Source: Steromphala cineraria | Taxonomy: Eukaryota > Mollusca > Gastropoda > Trochida > Trochidae | Direction: 5' to 3' | Length of the DNA stretch: 64,000 nt | NCBI GenBank assembly: GCA_916613615.1 | Contig: OU744720.1 | Coordinates: forward strand, 6,675,749 to 6,739,748 | In this document: positions 23,213-35,170 of the stretch, piece after piece | Numbering within the stretch: position 1 is the stretch's first letter | How the letters are laid out: each line of letters opens with the position of its first letter | The notes under the pieces: generated by a model | Databases searched by the model: none | Told to the model about the DNA's origin: nothing | What the model saw: the letters and a program-made list of their open reading frames with translations, nothing else | Made by a program: the position numbers and the translations under genes

Positions 23213-23365
23213 AGTTAAAACAACTACCTCGTGGTGTGAGGTTTAACTACCAAGTGAGGAAGGCTGTGCGCAGTGACCCGGAAGTGCGCAAAGGTAAGGT
23301 CAGGTCAAAGGTGGGGTCACAGAAAATAGTGCCAATTATGAATTTTTTAGAAAAAAATTTGTAAA
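23213..23365 (-). repeat. Split direct repeat A, outer copy
   Basis: 153 bp matching 20368-20520. It is the 5' terminus of the retroelement on the minus strand. The next plus-strand bases start the acttagacagcc repeats. Confidence 0.93.
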
Positions 23366-23405
23366 AACTTAGACAGCCATAACTTAGACAGCCATAACTT
23401 AGACA
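23366..23405. repeat. Inner terminal repeats, left
   Basis: Three tandem copies of 'acttagacagccata', the last one partial. Inverted copies lie at ~24929-24945 and 25042-25072 (ggctgtctaagtttt). The inverted pair encloses the MULE transposase, so it may mark an inner transposon. No matching target duplication was seen. Confidence 0.6.
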
Positions 23406-23504
23406 GTGGAGTAGGTGATTAATTAACACAACACCCATAGCTGCAATGGAACAGTCCTAATCAGTGTTTAATTGACCCATAGGGAGATTAGGGTTTGTGG
23501 GGCT

Positions 23505-23640
23505 GAGATGTTTTCATTTGAAAATGCATGTCTTTGATGCAAGTTTGATTATCAAAACAAAACTTTTGAGATGTTTTCATTTGAAAATGCATGTCTTTGA
23601 TGCAAGTTTGATTATCAAAACAAAACTTTTGAGATGTTGT
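23505..23640. repeat. 63-bp tandem duplication
   Basis: Two copies of a 63-bp unit starting gagatgttttcatttgaaaa, then the first few bases of a third. The array ends where recognisable transposase coding begins, so it sits where the N-terminal zinc-finger region of the transposase is missing. Confidence 0.9.
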
Positions 23641-24703
23641 GGTTTCTCAACTGCCGGCCTTCTCCAGCATCTGCAGCGCCCTGTATCGTCATCGCCGGAA
23701 GACTATACCTGCTTTGCCCAAGACTCTCTCTGAAGTTGCCCTTGATGGAGCGTGGAACGAGACATCAGATGGACAACCCTTTCTGCTGTTTGCCGATGGA
23801 GAAGATGACAAGATCATGGCTTTTGCGACCCTGGATCACCTGAAGGCCTTACAGGCAGCTGACATCGTCTACATGGACGGGACATTTACTGCCTGCCCTG
23901 ACCTGTGGGACCAAGTCTACATTCTCCACGCAAGGTCCGGATCCATAACCTACCCTCTGGTATTCTGCCTACTGCCCAACCGTCAAGTGACGACCTACAC
24001 CAGACTCTTCTGACTCCTGAAAACCAGTGTCCAGCAACACCTCAACCTGCTTCTAGCTCCAAGTCGTGTGCAGACTGATTTTGAGTTGGCAGCGATACGG
24101 GCAATCGAGAGAGAGTTTCCTCAAGCAGAGATCAAGGGATGCTATTTCCACTTCTGCCAGGCCCTTTGGGGGAAGACCCAGGACTTAGGACTAGCAGTTA
24201 CCTACAGAGAGGATCCAGAGTTGAAGACTTTCGTCAGAAGAGCAGCTGGTCTGGCACTCCTCCCTCAGCGAGATGTCCATGATACCTGGATGGAGGTTAT
24301 GGATTCGACTCCTGAAGTCCCACGAGTAGACGACTTCAAAGACTACAATGTGACGACATGGATTGATTACGATGCACGATTCCCCCTGGCTCTTTGGAAC
24401 CACCACAACACACAAGGCCCAAGAACCAACAACAACCTAGAGGGATTTCACAACCGTATGAACAGCTCTCTCCCCCACCGACATCCCAACATCTTCCGCT
24501 TTGTAGGGATCATCAAGAAAATCGAGAATGCAGATCGTGCGAAACTGGCTCAGATCAACTTTGGAGCTGCACCTCCACCCAGGAAGAGAGTCTACCGGGA
24601 GATAGAAAACAGATTGGTCAGACTCAAGGAACAGCTACAACAAGGTTACAAGACCAAGATTGAGTATCTGGACGCAGTCGGCCATTTGATCCATCTCGGA
24701 TAG
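23635..24703 (+). pseudogene. MULE-family transposase, broken
   Basis: The reading is TLSEVALDGAW, then VYMDGTF (first Asp), YPLVFCLLPNR, QTDFELAAIRAI (second Asp), KGCYFHFCQALW (the C/H motif after the second Asp) and TNNNLEGFHNRM (Glu). This is the DDE order of MULE transposases, and all three acidic residues survive. One in-frame TGA at 24011-24013 splits the ORF; both halves are in the same frame. The N-terminal zinc finger (FLYWCH or similar in animal members) is missing, replaced by the 63-bp repeat. Transposition would be by cut and paste. Confidence 0.85.
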
Positions 24704-25041
24704 ACACTTTGTGAACATTTGAATGAACTTCTGAAGATTTGTGAACAGAGAGTATTAAATTATTAGTATTTATATAAGTAAAAATTTGATCAGTTATGAA
24801 ATGAAAGAAATGGTACTATATGTATTGTTTTATTCTTGTTAATAATCTGCTTTAACATACCAATGATCAGTTATACTTGTTAATAAAATAAAACATACCA
24901 ATGTTACAATTTGTTGTTGTTTCGATCTGGCTGTCTAAGTTTTGGGATTTTTTATAGATTTTCTTGGACTATTCCATTATCAAATGTAGGTAACAGGTTG
25001 AGGATTAGTTGTGTACTTGACCATAAATGTTGTTGTTTTAA

Positions 25042-25072
25042 GCTGTCTAAGATATGGCTGTCTAAGTTTTGG
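25042..25072. repeat. Inner terminal repeats, right
   Basis: Two copies of gctgtctaag, inverted relative to 23366-23405, with a third isolated copy at ~24929. They lie inside the outer MULE right terminus. Confidence 0.6.
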
Positions 25073-25547
25073 CACGATACCGACTTAATCAATCAATGCT
25101 TAATTGGAAGTAATTGGTTATTGTTCTATAGTTACTGATACTGTGATTTTAGTCACGTAGTTTGCTTAGAATAAATATCCAATCTACTGAGTAGAATGTT
25201 TTTTCAAGTCTATTGAAAAAGTAATTCGGGTATAGATATCTTACCAAGAAATAATAAATGCTATTCATGTATGCTTACAATATGTGTACAATCAGTGTAT
25301 GTGTACCAATGAAATTACAATATAATATTATGGTAATATTGAGTGAAAAACTAATCGTATATATCAAATATGATACTTGAAAACTTATTCTATAGGTTAT
25401 ACAACAAATAAACAACAACTCACAAGCAACACATCTCACATGTATGAAAGAATGCTTAATCAAAGTTTAAAAAAACAAACTACAAAACAACACAAGAAAA
25501 AACATTTTGCAAAGTCATTTTCAAATGTATTTTAATATATATATAAA

Positions 25548-25729
25548 AATACGGTCGCCGTTCCGTCCAAATGTTGTCGCTGTTACGTCCAGCGAATACG
25601 TCCAGTGACATATATTTTATTGATAAATGTGTTTCGCCGTTTTGACTTGGCATTTGTCGCTGTTTTGACCAACATGGCGCCGTTTTGGTCTGTCGCCGTT
25701 TTGGCTTGTCGCTGTTTTGACTGTATCCC
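25548..25729. repeat. Right terminus of outer MULE
   Basis: At least seven inverted copies of the tgtcgccgttttg word (with tgtcgctgttttg variants), ending in ACTGTATCCC just before the second CCTTGATAG. It is longer than the left terminus, so the repeat block has expanded or contracted on one side. Confidence 0.75.
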
Positions 25730-25738
25730 CCTTGATAG

Positions 25739-27472
25739 TATGAAGGTATATTTTTGGACATAGATCTTATATATAAATCTTATCTGTGTCCCTATTATCA
25801 AGGTAATTAGTATATTATTAATAAATTATTCTCTGTAGACAAAATCACCAATGTAAGATTATTATTTACCAATTGAATGAAAATTCATTTGATATTAGGA
25901 TATTATAAACAATAAATTCTAATAAAAAGGCGCCTTGTCGCAGTTTTACTGAGCAGCCATTTTTGATCAGTGATTTGAACACTATCTTAACAAACTGCCA
26001 TTTATTTTGCAATTGAATTATATATTATTTCAATTGCTCCTGAACAATGAGATCATTGTTTTCACATTAACTGTACCTATAAAATGGAAATAGAATGTTG
26101 CAATCTATTTTAATCTCATAAGTAATCTACTTTAATCTGGCGAAAAGGTTATAATTTTAGGGTTTGTGTCTTATTTTCGCAGTAAATGTAATACTACGTT
26201 CAACATCTTTGAAACCATTAATACATTTTCCTTTCATACATTTCTGTTTGTTATCTATTAAACTGTTCACATACAAAATAAAAAAACTCTCCAACAATAT
26301 TTCGTGAAGACAGAATCATTTTTTAAATAATTGCACATGCAGTTAATATTTCATAAATGAAAATGATACTTAATATTTCAGATCACTGAAAATGTGAGAA
26401 AATATTACCGAACATTTGAAAAAATGTTTTTTTTTAGATTCCTCAGTATTTAGTTTATTCATCTATGATGTGCTTTGCAAATATAAATATTCCTTTTAGG
26501 CATTTGAGACTTAAATGAGTTTACCACAATAATAGGGTCACTAGCCATAATTGTAGATACAACGATCATATTATTACGTACAAGTGACTGATTCCAATAG
26601 ACTTACATGCTAATTAGCTATTGCGAGCAAAATTATAATAAATTTTGTTAAAATCTATTTGCTGTTGTATTTTGCAGGCAGCTTAAATATCATCTCAGCT
26701 AATGACCTAATGTCAGATAATTATTAGTTTCTGTTTATGTTTTTGATGATTATTAAGAAAACTGCACCTCATTAAAAACCTCATATGCAACACTTCCATG
26801 ACGTTTAACTTGGCCGTCAATTGGACATTCAAATCACAAGTCGTACATACGCTGTTTAAACATTAGTGTCATTTAATAACAAGTTAACGGATAGAGGTAA
26901 TCTTATTATCTGTATATAGCTGGGATGATTCGCATACTGTCTGCAAAATATGACAGCAATCAGATCATTTCCTTATTTATAAAATAGTTATTGTCAAAAC
27001 TGTTATTTAACGTGTTAGTCTATGGGAATGACGTCGCCTGTACGTAATGATATGGCCACCCGCTGTATCTTCTCACAAAAATAAACCCCTAATCAGATCT
27101 AATCTTATAACATTATTTTCGTGTTTGCATATGAGTTAGAAGTGCTATGAGATTGATTGTGAACACACACTTTTAAGCCATTAATAACTGATGTGATTCC
27201 TTCATATCTAGACGACTACAACACAAAAACCATAGTCAATGATCTAATTGTCTTGATGTACCGTGTCGTTAATAGTAGTCATTTGCTTAACACCACAGAA
27301 ACATATGACACGCCGTCTTGGTGTAAGTTTACATTTGATTTAGATGAAATACATGATTTAGGTTTTGCCTGTTTGCGAGTTTAGCCGAGATAGAATATCA
27401 ACATGTTCATATACAAAGTTTTGTTTACCATGTGTCAAGACTAATTAATGTTTCTTTTGTATTTGTTTACAG
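25739..27472. other. Intergenic, upstream of the glucosidase II beta-like gene
   Basis: AT-rich, no coding exon recognised. An acceptor at 27471-27472 implies an upstream noncoding first exon within or before this stretch; I cannot place it. Confidence 0.4.
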
Positions 27473-27534
27473 GATAATTATGCAGTACATGGTTGACAAG
27501 TAAAAGTCAACACAATTTGAAATGAATATTGAAG

Positions 27535-30500
27535 ATGGTTGTTCCGCGTATACGGGGATTGTTCCGAAGTAGAAAGAGACAAACCATATTCATACTGGTC
27601 ACCGTGGTGGTTGTCTTCTGCTTCATGCAGTTCTTGTCTCTTATGAGACTGAGTGTGTTGAGAGACGGCCAGGGACAGGTAAACCAGAGGGAGGAAGAAA
27701 CAAGAACACAAGTCAAAGAAGTTACAGATGAAATTAAAGGAGAATTTGATGAAAAAACAAAGTCACCAGAAGTAGTCCAAAAAGAAAGCTCTTTTCATCT
27801 TCCTCGAGGGGTTTATGTAGATGACGCTGAACATTATTCACCAAATTCTCGAAATATTTTTAGATGTATCCACACTAGGGTAAGATGTGAAGATACCGCA
27901 ATCAATTAGATATTTGCTTCCTCCCTTGTCATTACCCTCTTTCACTAATCTTATTCTATAATCATTAAAAAGTTACTCATGTCGTTCATCAGTTGAAATT
28001 TTCATATAATTTTCAACAATTCTGTACATAAAATAAGCAATGTAAACTTTAAAAACTGTATGTGTGGTTATAATTATTAATATTCTGAATGAATTAATGA
28101 CAAAGGATTGTTTATTGTTCATGGATTTGGTATGAGAGTAGGACAATTCTCTGGAAAGATTTATTCATTTCTTACCCAAAAAACTGAAACATATGATATG
28201 TTGGTATGCTTTGATTACCTAATGGAACATTGAAACTGCTCTGTTTGTTCATGTAGGTTGAGATCTCCATGGAGATGGTGAATGATGATTATTGTGATTG
28301 TGAAGATTCCAGTGACGAGCCTGGCACGTCCGCCTGTCCTAACTCCAGGTATCATATTGACTCTCTTTCCAAGGATGATCAGGAACCATATTAAGTATTA
28401 GATATATTTGTTAAAAATGAGGTGCACAGGTGCCACATAGGGATAACATTATTTTACAAGCAGTATAAACTCCAAGGGAAATTTGGTTTGATGGATATTT
28501 GGTGATGGTCAGAGCTCAGTGAAACAAATACGCTTATGTAGCAGGATGGTGTCCAGTAAGCCTCAGAGCATTTTGTTTAAAAGCAGAGTATAGTGATATA
28601 GAATAGTATAGAGTGTATGGGAGTTAGATACAAGAATGTATATTATCAATGGCTACTTATGTACCAGCCTAGTATCTTTTTGAGTTGTTTTTTTTTACAT
28701 ACAGACTAAACAAGTTGACAATAAAACACTTTTTTTCAAGCTTATTCTATACACTACATTGTTCTGAAGTACCTTTTGTTCTTAATTTAACGACAGGTTC
28801 TATTGCAAGTATCAGCTTCCGTACCAGGATGCCCAGTTCCTGCCAGGAAGTCAGGTGAATGATGGGATATGTGACTGTTGTGACGGCAGTGATGAGTGGA
28901 ATGGTCGGGTGGTTCCCCAACAAATGCAGATGTCAGGTAGTGGGGTTCTGTTCCTATGTTGAGAGATGATAATCATGATAGTTATTTTGCTTCTATTCCA
29001 CGTCTATTTATTGTCTATTTATTTGTGGAGCACAGTGGTGTAGTGGTAAGCATGGTTGCCCCTCACGCCAGAGACCCGGGTTCAAATCTCAGTTTTTGAC
29101 TAGGACTCCTGTTTTGTGTCCCTGGGCAAGAGACTTCATCCACATTGCACTCAGTTCACCCAGCTGTACGAATGGGCACCTGAACAAAGAGGAAGTACGG
29201 AACTATACGGTCACGCGGAGCGCTTGTTTATTGGCGGCACCAAATATACTATCCCTCCAGGGTAATAATACTGATGGTGCTTTAAAGATGCTTTTGCATC
29301 GTTATCGGAGGGGTGTAAGAAAGCTATTATTATTATATATTTATTGCCATTGATTACGAAATTTTGTATTATTGTTGTCAAATACAAAGCGGCTGGTAAC
29401 ATGGGCACAAAGCTCCCTGAAAATGTTCCAGGGGTGATATATTGTAGAGAATCACAGCGTAGTGACATGGCTGAATGAGGATGGTTTTGTTGGGGTATTC
29501 ATTTAACCTCATAGCTTCTACATTGTTTTCCTTGAATCTTTATAAGTAAACAGTCAGTGAGTTAACTTATGATATAGAACCTGGATGAAAGAATCTTTGT
29601 GCGTTTATATGTTATATATATGGACGTTAGTTAGCAGCGATAGAGGCAAATGCTCACAAGAATAACAGGGGGTTGTAGGAACCAGGCACAGATAGATTGC
29701 AGGTTACAAATCAATAGAAGTCGAAGGCATACTATGTTCTGTCATCCTTTAAAACATACAGGGATTAAAAGCAATTATGACATACCTGTAATTTAAAGTT
29801 CCTTATTTTATTACAACCAAAATTATCAAGAATCATGAAAAAGGGACATTTTGCACATTCCTGAACATCTATAATATATTTGTAAACATTTCTTGGAATT
29901 GGTAACTGCTTTCTTGTTGATTCTGCCCCATTCCTCCAGTTTGTAGCAATTGTTGAAAAGGTTTTGTTTATCAAGAGGTAGGGAAGTTCAGGTCTGCATA
30001 TCATCATTGAGTGTTGCTTAGTTCTTGCTTTGTAGCACCTTCAGCATGTCTGTTGAGGTGGATTGGACGTACATATAACCCGTGCATAATAATGTTATCA
30101 TAATGTCGCCATAGAAGATCAATATGATCAACAGTTTCATATCAAGTTGACAGTGGACTAATGCAATTGCTAATGGTGTTACAGACAGACAACAGAGGGC
30201 GCTAGTGTACCAGGCTCCGTGTGCGGACCATTGTGACGTGGTTCTGCAGGAGATTGGGGAGGAGACCAAGCTACGACATCGTGGAGCCCAGATCAGACGG
30301 GAGTACCTGCAGCTGGCACAGGAACTCTCTCCCGCAGGCAGACAGGTATACACACTCTCAACCACTAGAAACTAGTGTTTGAAAAAGTTCCTGTCGGTCT
30401 GCCAATTGCTGGCTATTTTCAGATTTGGCTTGTTGGAGAAGAGGTCAGCGGGTTCAAAGTCTGCCTTGGGGAGCAGGCTATGATTCTTGTTGCATGTGAA

Positions 30501-31642
30501 GCTTTGTATAATAAGTTAGAAGGGAATTTATTTTTGTTCTATGCTCAATGGCGACAACATGGTTTATTTCTCACTTTTTGCAAAAATACTAATTTAGAAA
30601 TTTGACATACAGATACAGAAACCATTTATTTTTTTATCCAATAAAAAATGTTATATCTGAAACTGACTTGTGTCTTGTTAGAAGAAACTAATTTTCTCAC
30701 AAATGAGGTAACTTATCTACACAATAACAAGAGCAAAGACTCAGTGTGATACTATGCCCCTTATTGCAATAGCTATGAAAATTAATATTTCATTTCTAAA
30801 ATTGCAGCGGTATGGTCCAGACGGAGCCTTCTACAAGCTGTCCAGCTCCTGTTTTGAGCATCACACTTCCGAGTATGTCTACACAGTGTGTCCGTTTAAG
30901 TCTGTGAAGCAACAGAAGAGTCTGGAGCCGGCGGTGTCTCTGGGACGGAACCCTTCCTGGGAGCAACAGAAACTGGGACACTACGTTCTGCGGATGTTGG
31001 ACGGCGATGCCAATAGATGTCCTAGTGGAGCTAGGAAAACAAAGGTAGGTAACTCCAATACTTCTGGATTCTTAATATAATGTACTTCAAAGGTTGAAAT
31101 TGATAATACTAGCCATCCATCTTTCAAAACCAATTGGTGTTATCCAAATATATTTACATGTGTTGGAAAATTGAGGAATTTTGATAATGGGATTCACCCT
31201 TAATGTTTACACCCTTGGGAACCTCCACTGACAGGATGTGACCATCCTTTTATCTATCTATGTTTGTCCTAACGACTGGTCTTATGGATAGTGGGCAAGC
31301 CCTAGGTTATACTCTGTACATTTATCATTGCATAAAATGTTCTTACAACTACTGACTATAACCTTCCTTGTCATCAAACCAGTTGTAAGAGGTTTCATTG
31401 TGATTGCGTTTGACTTCTTGCACTGATTTCATCTTATTTCAATGAACAGGAGATATTCAAGTGTTATATAGATTTCCTTTAAGTAGAAGTTTACAATTAC
31501 TGTTTTCACTCAATCTAACTCACAGTCTGGTTTATTTCAGATTTTCTTTCTGTGTGGTCTAGAAGACAAAGTACTTGAGGTGGACGAGAAAGAACGATGT
31601 TCCTACACTGTCAAGTTTGCCTCGCCAGCAGCGTGTGCCTGA
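27535..31642 (+). CDS. Glucosidase II beta subunit-like protein, membrane-anchored
   Basis: Coding exons are 27535-27879, 28257-28348, 28797-28936, 30185-30345, 30808-31044 and 31541-31642, all GT-AG with agreeing phases, giving 358 residues. The start ATG at 27535 follows an acceptor at 27472. The N terminus is basic ([10 protein letters not shown]), then a hydrophobic stretch ([14 protein letters not shown], ~residues 18-31): a type II anchor rather than a cleaved signal. Then come two LDLa-like motifs ([34 protein letters not shown]), a charged helical stretch, and a C-terminal MRH-type region ([10 protein letters not shown] ... [13 protein letters not shown]). Classic glucosidase II beta (PRKCSH, ~500 residues) recruits the alpha subunit and binds mannose in the ER; it has a long acidic coiled coil and a C-terminal HDEL. 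This protein is shorter, and ends ACA with no retrieval signal. It may act in the Golgi or ER membrane; function is inferred. Confidence 0.88.
29027..29345 (+). mobile_element. tRNA-derived SINE (glucosidase II beta-like gene, intron 3)
   Basis: The tRNA-like head has an A box (tggtgtagtggtaagc) and a B box (gggttcaaatctc, ~29078-29090). A ~230-bp body and an (ATT)n tail at ~29323-29341 follow. It lies in the sense orientation within the intron between 28936 and 30185. Confidence 0.75.
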
Positions 31643-34600
31643 AGCAATTGAAAAAATAGCAAAGAATTCCAAATCAAAACTGATATTTCCCGATGGTGAC
31701 TCTCCATTACTTCAGAGACTGTTCAAGTCATTTCTTCCAAAGTGACCTATCAAACCTTCAACTGCACTTGTAAGAGAGGTTATGCTGAACAAATGACATA
31801 TTCCAATCTCCTCAACAGAGCGAATGTTCAGTTTCAACAACATTGCAGACTAACATTGATTGTTATCAATGGCAACTTTTTATTTTTTATTCAATCAATT
31901 TGTAACAATTTTGTGATAGGAAATGATAGGAACTAAGTGCACATCACATGGGTGAAAGAATTCCAATTTTCTTAACGATTAAGCAACAGAGTGAAACTTT
32001 ACTTTGATTGTCACCAATGGTGATTCTGTTTTTCTATATAACGGGTTTTCCACTTGTACTAGACGTTAGGAGAACTATGTGCATATCTTGCAGGTGAAGG
32101 AATTCCAATCTTCTCAATGGTTACTGAAAAAAACTCTTTGTGTGAACAGTGTTGCTGATTGCATACCTTGGTTTGATTGCAACCAATCAGGAGTCGGTAG
32201 GATATGCATGATACATTCCAGCCAATCAGAATAGAGCAAATGACAGTATTCTCACAATTTTGAATCCTCAAACAGCTGAAAGTAATATCTTGTCAAGGTA
32301 TGTAACTGGAGTGGAAGATGCATTTAAAATCTTGAACAAACGTTGGTTGTTTACGTTCACTGTTAAGGATTAGTCTCATTATCAGGAATGTCTTTTTGCA
32401 AAGTATTACTTGCTTGGTTTGAAAGCGTGAGTGCGTAATTGTTTAACGTCTCTAGGGCAATATTTCACTCATTACTGGTGGTGGTTTGAAAGCATCTTAT
32501 AGTATTCTTATGGTGATTATGTTCATGTGAATAATCTTTTTACACTTCTTTATTTTCTGAAAGTTTAAACAGATGTTGAAAAATGGTTTGTCAAACAAGT
32601 ATGTATGCAAAATTATTTGAGAAAGGTTATATTTTTCTCCACAATAGGTTGAATCAGTAGGAATAGTCCTTTTCTTTATTTTGTTTTCATTTATCACTTA
32701 GTTATCTTTGCTTTATAAGATTTGTAGATTTCAAATAAATTCCAATATAAATTATGATTGGATTAAATTAAGCAAAAGAATTTTCATTAGATACAACCAT
32801 GAATGTTTGCATCTATATATTGTTATATGACATTTTGTTACAAGGTTTGTGAAATCAAAAGAGTCCTTGTATTGTTACTGATACTCCAAGATTGTTATGC
32901 AAACGACAGTTTACTGTTCCAATGAACTGTCAAATATTTTTGTATGCATATAATAAAGTTGATTTATATTAATATGATGTTAGGTAATGTTTCTACTCTT
33001 ACTGCCGAGATTTTGTGATCAAATGTGTACCATGTTTTGTTTGAACCATTCCATTTTCATGATGTTGAGTGTATTTGAGACTGTTATTGATAGTTTTTCA
33101 GAGACCAGGTGATATCATTTTAAACTGTTATCAACTCTCAAGCATTGGTTGAGTTTGATGAATATTTTAAAGCTAATGTCTGTTGTTCATTTTCTCCCTA
33201 CCGATAATCTGTAATTGGTAAGAATCTCAAAGGGAATTTCATTAACAAGGGGATCCTACAATACCTCTGATTGCCTCCACAGGAGTTGCCCAATATAGGC
33301 TATTATATAGCCAATCTTACTCACATAGCTTAAAAAGTCAGTTTCCAAACTTACTATTTTAAGGTTTGCTGCCGACACTTGACTTTTCTGTGCTTTCTCT
33401 CTAGGTTACTATAAGGGAAAGTTGTTGTCCAATCAGAAAGCCCTTTGAAAAACGCCACCAAAATGAAAAAAAAAACCTTAACCGAATGCATTGTAAAGGG
33501 AGTAGAACCATATAAAGTGCATATTGATATATTTTATTTAATTTTACATTTATTAATCAGTGCAAGAACTGTCACACCTAAAACAACTATGAATTAATGA
33601 TTGAAAAGGTTTGACAAACATGATTTACCTAGATCAAGCAACACAAACACAAAAGGAGAGATAGATAGATAGCAAGGGAGACAACTAGAGGTAGCAAACT
33701 ATCGCCGGAGATGGCATTGTTATCAAACCAGAGAAGTCAAATGGGCGACAGCAAGGGTTAGATAGGCCAGGTCCGCAACTGGTATTTTAACCTTTGTGAA
33801 GGAAGATGCAAATGGCCAGCAAACATCCAGCCAATATTATCTCTGTTATCAAGCAATTTTGGGAATGGGGCGATCAAAGAATACCACAGTAAATAAGCTT
33901 GTTTACAAAACTGAAGTATCATGCCTAACACTTCTTATGTAATTCATGTTTATAAATAGTAAGAATCTCAACATTTTCTATATTTGGAGCTTTCGATAAT
34001 ATTTTTTTGGTTTCCATGGCAACAATTTGGACTCGTGAAGGGTATAAATAAAACTTAAATGAGAAAATTCAGTAATTTATAGTAATAGTGTTTTTAGAAT
34101 TTGTTGAAGAGGGAGACATGTGTTCTACTTTCTAGTTTCTGTTTATAGACAGTATGAATTGAATAAGATAAAAAATAATGTAATTTTAACATATTTCAAT
34201 TAGGACATTCTTTCAGAGAAGTTGATAATGGTTTGTTTACATAACTCATCTCTCACTAGCATTAAAAAGAGTGACTGAATGTTTGTGTACATCATCATGT
34301 AATATGTAGCGTAATGAAATCATTTTATCTTTTTAGTGAATGCAAACACAACTGATACATTTTGTAAAAGTATTTTCTATGCATCATATCAGGTTCTTTT
34401 GAAACATGAAACTAAGTATTATCAGTATTTGAATTAAAGCTTTACAGATATTATTTTGAAATGTGATAGTTAACATAATTCAAATTTTAGTATGGTTTCA
34501 GAAAAATATGTGACTCTTGTAGTTGAATTCATTTGTATCTACTGGTACTTATTTTTGTCTACCTTTTCAACTGGTTATTGGTATTTTGTTATGTTACAGG

Positions 34601-35170
34601 AAAATTTGACAATTTATATATAAGAAGGATTTATTTCAAGTTTGTGGCACGGGCACCATTCCTTTGTTACGAATGCTATAAAGATAATACAACATCTAAT
34701 ATCATTGATAAATGAATGACTCTTGTCAAAAACCATGAAAAAGTTTGACACATTTACAGTTTAAAGACACATTACGTACAAATATTTCAAATGATGCATT
34801 CATATGGAAATATATCTTAGAGCTGAGTAAAAGTTACAAGTTACAAATAAAGTAGTACCTCGGAATGAAATAAAATTAAAAAAAGAAAAGAAAGAAAGGT
34901 AGTTTATTTTTTAAAATGACAAAGACCGGATTGGAATATATTTTTATAATAGATAAGAAACTGATATATGCCCTAGGATAGTCTTAACATAATGCAGATG
35001 TGAAAATGTCTCATATATATGATAGTATTTACTTGATGCCTAGAATGTATATGTCTGAGACCATTGTGTGTTAATATGGATTTTGTATAATATTTTTCCC
35101 CCATTTTTTGGAAGATGGTATTTTTTAAATAAAACCAAAGAACTATGTGTATGATTTTTGTTCTATTTTT
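31643..35170 (+). other. 3' UTR of the glucosidase II beta-like gene, then intergenic DNA
   Basis: Candidate AATAAA signals lie at ~32734 and ~32952; I cannot choose between them. After that the DNA is AT-rich without credible exons. Confidence 0.4.

Larger units (their letters stand above)
19973..23365 (-). mobile_element. Ngaro/PAT-like tyrosine-recombinase retrotransposon, internally deleted
   Basis: Read on the minus strand, the order is repeat A (23365-23213), RT and RNase H remnants (23212-~21950), tyrosine recombinase (21872-20919), repeat B (20868-20519), repeat A again (20520-20368), a 46-bp spacer and repeat B again (20321-19973). This A-ORF-B-A-B layout is the split direct repeat structure of Ngaro and PAT elements, which integrate by a tyrosine recombinase through a circular DNA. 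At 3.4 kb it lacks a gag-like ORF and the front of RT, which starts directly against repeat A. No target duplication is seen, as expected for this class. Confidence 0.88.
19184..25738. mobile_element. MULE-type DNA transposon with 9-bp TSD, nested insertions
   Basis: The 9-mer CCTTGATAG flanks the element at 19184-19192 and 25730-25738. Inside it the left end begins GGGTTATACTATAGTC and the right end, inverted, begins GGGATACAGTCAAAAC. Both subterminal regions repeat the word caaaacggcgaca (19207-19265 on the left; 25550-25725 inverted on the right). A 9-bp duplication is usual for Mutator-like elements, and a broken MULE transposase lies inside (23635-24703). The body (19193-25729, 6.5 kb) also carries a tyrosine-recombinase retroelement (19973-23365). 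Whether the transposase belongs to this outer element or to an inner one bounded by 'acttagacagcc' repeats is unresolved. Confidence 0.75.

Noticed and set aside
23497..23733. Repeat-containing 78-codon protein
   Set aside because: The frame is open because the tandem unit is 63 bp, a multiple of three; the transposase frame takes over after it.
29041..29090. tRNA gene with gggttcaaatc B box
   Set aside because: Same reasoning: tRNA-derived SINE head with body and (ATT)n tail.
29765..30007. Minus-strand 80-codon ORF as a gene
   Set aside because: It lies in an intron of the glucosidase II beta-like gene, has no start or splice context and no domain; at most a repeat remnant.
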